DNA of 9,025 nucleotides from Bacteroidota bacterium. Lineage in GTDB: Bacteria > Bacteroidota > Ignavibacteria > UBA10030 > UBA8401. Position numbers and translations under genes: made by a program. Location of the stretch: contig DMPG01000233.1 in NCBI GenBank assembly GCA_003456055.1, positions 1 to 9,025 of the forward strand, in the 5' to 3' direction. The notes below the pieces were generated by a model. The model made no database searches and had not been told where the DNA came from. It saw nothing but the letters and a program-made list of their open reading frames with translations. Shown here one piece after another: positions 6,940 through 9,025 of the stretch; positions within the stretch are counted from its first letter, which is position 1, and every line of letters begins with the position of its first letter.

Positions 6940-8538
6940 ATGAAAAAAATATTATTAATACTACTGTTCGTTTCGATTTATACTTTCGGAAAAACACCTA
7001 CACCAAAACTCATTGTGTTTATTTCCATCGATCAAATGCGGGCTGATTATTTTGAACGGTACAATCAATATTTTATTGGTGGTTTTCATCGTCTGTATTC
7101 CAAAGGTATTATGTACTCCAATGCAGATCTTAATTATGCGGCAAGTGAGACAGGACCGGGACATGCAACGCTTGGCACAGGGTGTTATCCTTGGAAAAAC
7201 GGAATTTTAAGTAATGATTGGGTCGAACGGACAACATTTAATGACATGTATTGTGTTAGTGACTCTACCGCAAAATCGGTTGACGGCGCCGGTGGTGGAG
7301 CATCACCGCGCAATCTTGTTGTAACTGCTGTCGGAGACTGGTTGAAACAACAATCACCAAAATCAAAAGTGATTACTGCATCTTCTAAAGACAGAGCAGC
7401 TATTTTAATGGGTGGTAAAAATCCTGATTATGCATTTTGGTATAACAAAACCGTTGGTGGTATGGTAACGTCGGACTATTATACCAAAACTCTGCCGCTG
7501 TGGGTGAAAACGTTTAATGCTTCAAATTGGTCAGAGAAAAATGTTCCAGCTCAATGGTCAAAGACTTTACCGGATAGTGATTATTTAAAAATTGGACCAG
7601 ATGAATTTGCAGCGGAAGGAAAACGGAAGAGTGCCACAACATTTCCGTATGGTTTTACAATAGGAAAAAAGGCAGAAGAGATTAGCGGTTCACCGTATGG
7701 AGATAAGATCATTGTTGATTTTGCAATGGATGCAGTAAAAAATGAAGGGCTTGGTCAAAGAGGTGTTACAGATCTTTTGTGTATCAGTTTATCAAACTGT
7801 GATTATGTTGGACACGCTCAGGGTCCGGACAGCCATGAGATGCTCGATCTGCTTGTTAATATTGATCGATATCTCGGTGAATTATTTTCATTTCTTGATA
7901 ACAATATTGGCAAAGAAAACTTTGTGGTCGCATTGAGTGCCGACCACGCAGTCTGTCCGCTGCCGGAATTCAACTCACAATTCAGAAATGTTGCTGCTAA
8001 ACGTTATATCTCCGCAACCGATATCAAGCCAAAGATCGAAGAATTTAATTCAATGTTCAAAAAGGAATTGAATTCGCCTGAAGATATTCTCATCAAAAAT
8101 GCATTCATTAATTATTCTGCCGGAGCTAAGGCAGGATTGGACAGTATTCAACTTGAACAAAGAGTGAGGGCAGGCTTACTTTCGGTTGATGCGTATGTTG
8201 ATATTTATTTTAGACGGGAATTGATGACGAGAGAAAAGTCCGACAAACTGTTCATTGAAAAATATCGGAACAGCTATTATGCTCTTCGAGGCAAAGATTA
8301 TCTATACCGTATCAGAGAGAACTGCATTATTTCCTCGCGATCTTCCGGCACAACCCATGGATCCCCATATTCCTATGACACACATGTTCCATTGATCTTT
8401 TGGTGGAATGATGCCGTTCCAGCTACAATAACTCGAGAAGTCCATTCCGCAGATGCTGCGCCGACACTTGCAAAGTTTGCAGGATTTTCCTTTCCCAAAA
8501 ACCTGGATGGTGTTCCGCTCAAAGAAGTGGTAAAATAA
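6940..8538 (+). CDS. pafA: PafA-like alkaline phosphatase (exported phosphomonoesterase)
   Basis: This 532-residue protein of the alkaline phosphatase superfamily has a short signal peptide (about residues 1-17) and should act in the periplasm, releasing phosphate from many monoesters. Its length is close to the characterised flavobacterial PafA. The expected active-site set is visible: D31 in SIDQMRAD, the nucleophile T71 in ETGPGH, N92 in SNDW, K150 and R152 in SSKDR, D288 and H292 in NCDYVGH, D335 and H336 in SADH, and a last zinc-site histidine that is H473 (THGS) or H482 (THVP). The Lys-x-Arg pair points to monoester rather than diester activity. ATG 6940 has a purine-rich AGAAGAGA stretch at 6928-6935. 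It follows the DUF1761 gene by 27 bases, probably in the same transcript. I see no separate promoter or Pho box in that gap. Confidence 0.9.
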   Translation: MKKILLILLFVSIYTFGKTPTPKLIVFISIDQMRADYFERYNQYFIGGFHRLYSKGIMYSNADLNYAASETGPGHATLGTGCYPWKNGILSNDWVERTTFNDMYCVSDSTAKSVDGAGGGASPRNLVVTAVGDWLKQQSPKSKVITASSKDRAAILMGGKNPDYAFWYNKTVGGMVTSDYYTKTLPLWVKTFNASNWSEKNVPAQWSKTLPDSDYLKIGPDEFAAEGKRKSATTFPYGFTIGKKAEEISGSPYGDKIIVDFAMDAVKNEGLGQRGVTDLLCISLSNCDYVGHAQGPDSHEMLDLLVNIDRYLGELFSFLDNNIGKENFVVALSADHAVCPLPEFNSQFRNVAAKRYISATDIKPKIEEFNSMFKKELNSPEDILIKNAFINYSAGAKAGLDSIQLEQRVRAGLLSVDAYVDIYFRRELMTREKSDKLFIEKYRNSYYALRGKDYLYRIRENCIISSRSSGTTHGSPYSYDTHVPLIFWWNDAVPATITREVHSADAAPTLAKFAGFSFPKNLDGVPLKEVVK

Positions 8539-8558
8539 ATTTAAACCTAGTTATTTGT

Positions 8559-9025
8559 TTGCCCAAACTGACTCCCAAAATAATTCTTGAGGGAACTCGC
8601 CTAACGCATAAAACCGACATTGCATTTGCGTTGAACGAACATCCCCGTATCGTCGGTCCGCGAAAGTATCAATATCATTCTCCGCTTATTTCAGGAGAGT
8701 GGTGTGCATTCACAAATTTTCCGTGGGGAAGAGGTCTGATCAATTTTAATCTTCAGGAAGAACAACAAGCAATGGAAACATATCATACATGGCTTCGTTT
8801 ATTTGAACTTCAGCGGTATTATTCCTGGATCATTGACCGGTTTCATATTTCAACAATGATGCATCAACAAAAATATTGCGGAAGGAATTATGATCTCCGC
8901 TGGGTTGAAGAACGGCTGCTTCCTCTTGGATTTCACTTAGTTTTTTGCCACCGTTCCCGCGAATCTTTTGAGAAAGCAAAACAAAAGAGGTTAAAAGTGT
9001 CCGGAAATCCAAAACAGTACGATAA
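8559..9025 (+). CDS. P-loop deoxynucleoside/thymidylate kinase-like protein with altered Walker A, N-terminal part (3' end outside window)
   Basis: An open frame runs from before 8559 to the window end without a stop. TTG 8559 is the best start, 20 bases after pafA; no ATG lies in frame near the expected N-terminus and no clear ribosome site is seen, so the start is uncertain. The protein (155 complete codons visible) opens with a beta strand and P-loop, PKIILEGTRLTHKTDIA: the spacing G-x4-H-K-T matches Walker A (GxxxxGK[ST]) except that His replaces the Gly before Lys. Further on, IVDR-like WIIDRF (the DR[YFS] nucleoside kinase motif) and a lid-like basic stretch KQKRLKVSGNP agree with the nucleoside/nucleotide kinase fold. 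Substrate cannot be told. It is probably cotranscribed with pafA. The family call is by motif only. Confidence 0.68.
   Translation, partial: MPKLTPKIILEGTRLTHKTDIAFALNEHPRIVGPRKYQYHSPLISGEWCAFTNFPWGRGLINFNLQEEQQAMETYHTWLRLFELQRYYSWIIDRFHISTMMHQQKYCGRNYDLRWVEERLLPLGFHLVFCHRSRESFEKAKQKRLKVSGNPKQYD

Noticed and set aside
8830..9012. 60-residue open frame on the minus strand near the window end
   Set aside because: It lies opposite the kinase-like coding frame, which carries the recognisable motifs.

Overview
The window looks like a chromosomal stretch from an AT-rich member of the Bacteroidota/Chlorobiota/Ignavibacteriota lineage. The evidence is an aerotolerance (bat) operon end, a PafA-type alkaline phosphatase and the overall protein style. 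The near-consensus sigma-70-like promoter before the transketolase gene fits Ignavibacteria- or Chlorobi-like bacteria better than classical Bacteroidetes, but this placement is an inference. All genes are on the + strand. I see no mobile element, CRISPR array, tRNA or rRNA.

Region 1 (1-2224) is the tail of a bat operon. It holds the C-terminal part of BatD (cut by the window edge) and BatE, which overlaps batD by 4 bases. After a 9-base gap comes a small SRPBCC/AHSA1-like gene. Its well-placed start (ATG 1821 with an AAGG ribosome site) and its body are in different frames, so a one-base deletion or assembly error near the 5' end is likely.

Region 2 (2225-4294) is a single-gene unit. It encodes an exported 635-residue protein built from four copies of a domain of about 120-165 residues that I cannot assign to a named family, followed by a clear intrinsic terminator. 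It is the most novel-looking item here.

Region 3 (4336-9025) starts with a TTGACA-N17-TATATT promoter and a leader of about 137 bases with no Shine-Dalgarno before the transketolase gene. A 9-codon open frame in the leader ends in an ATGA overlap with the tkt start. The tkt gene overlaps a DUF1761-like four-helix membrane protein gene by 4 bases. A PafA-like alkaline phosphatase gene with a full set of catalytic residues follows after 27 bases. Next is a partial gene for a P-loop deoxynucleoside/thymidylate kinase-like protein whose Walker A motif has His in place of the usual Gly before the Lys. The spacing suggests one transcript. A shared sugar-phosphate, phosphate and nucleotide theme is possible but only inferred.

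I did not find a clear multi-gene new system. The best leads are the four-repeat exported protein, the altered P-loop kinase-like protein, the leader open frame before tkt, and the frameshifted SRPBCC gene.
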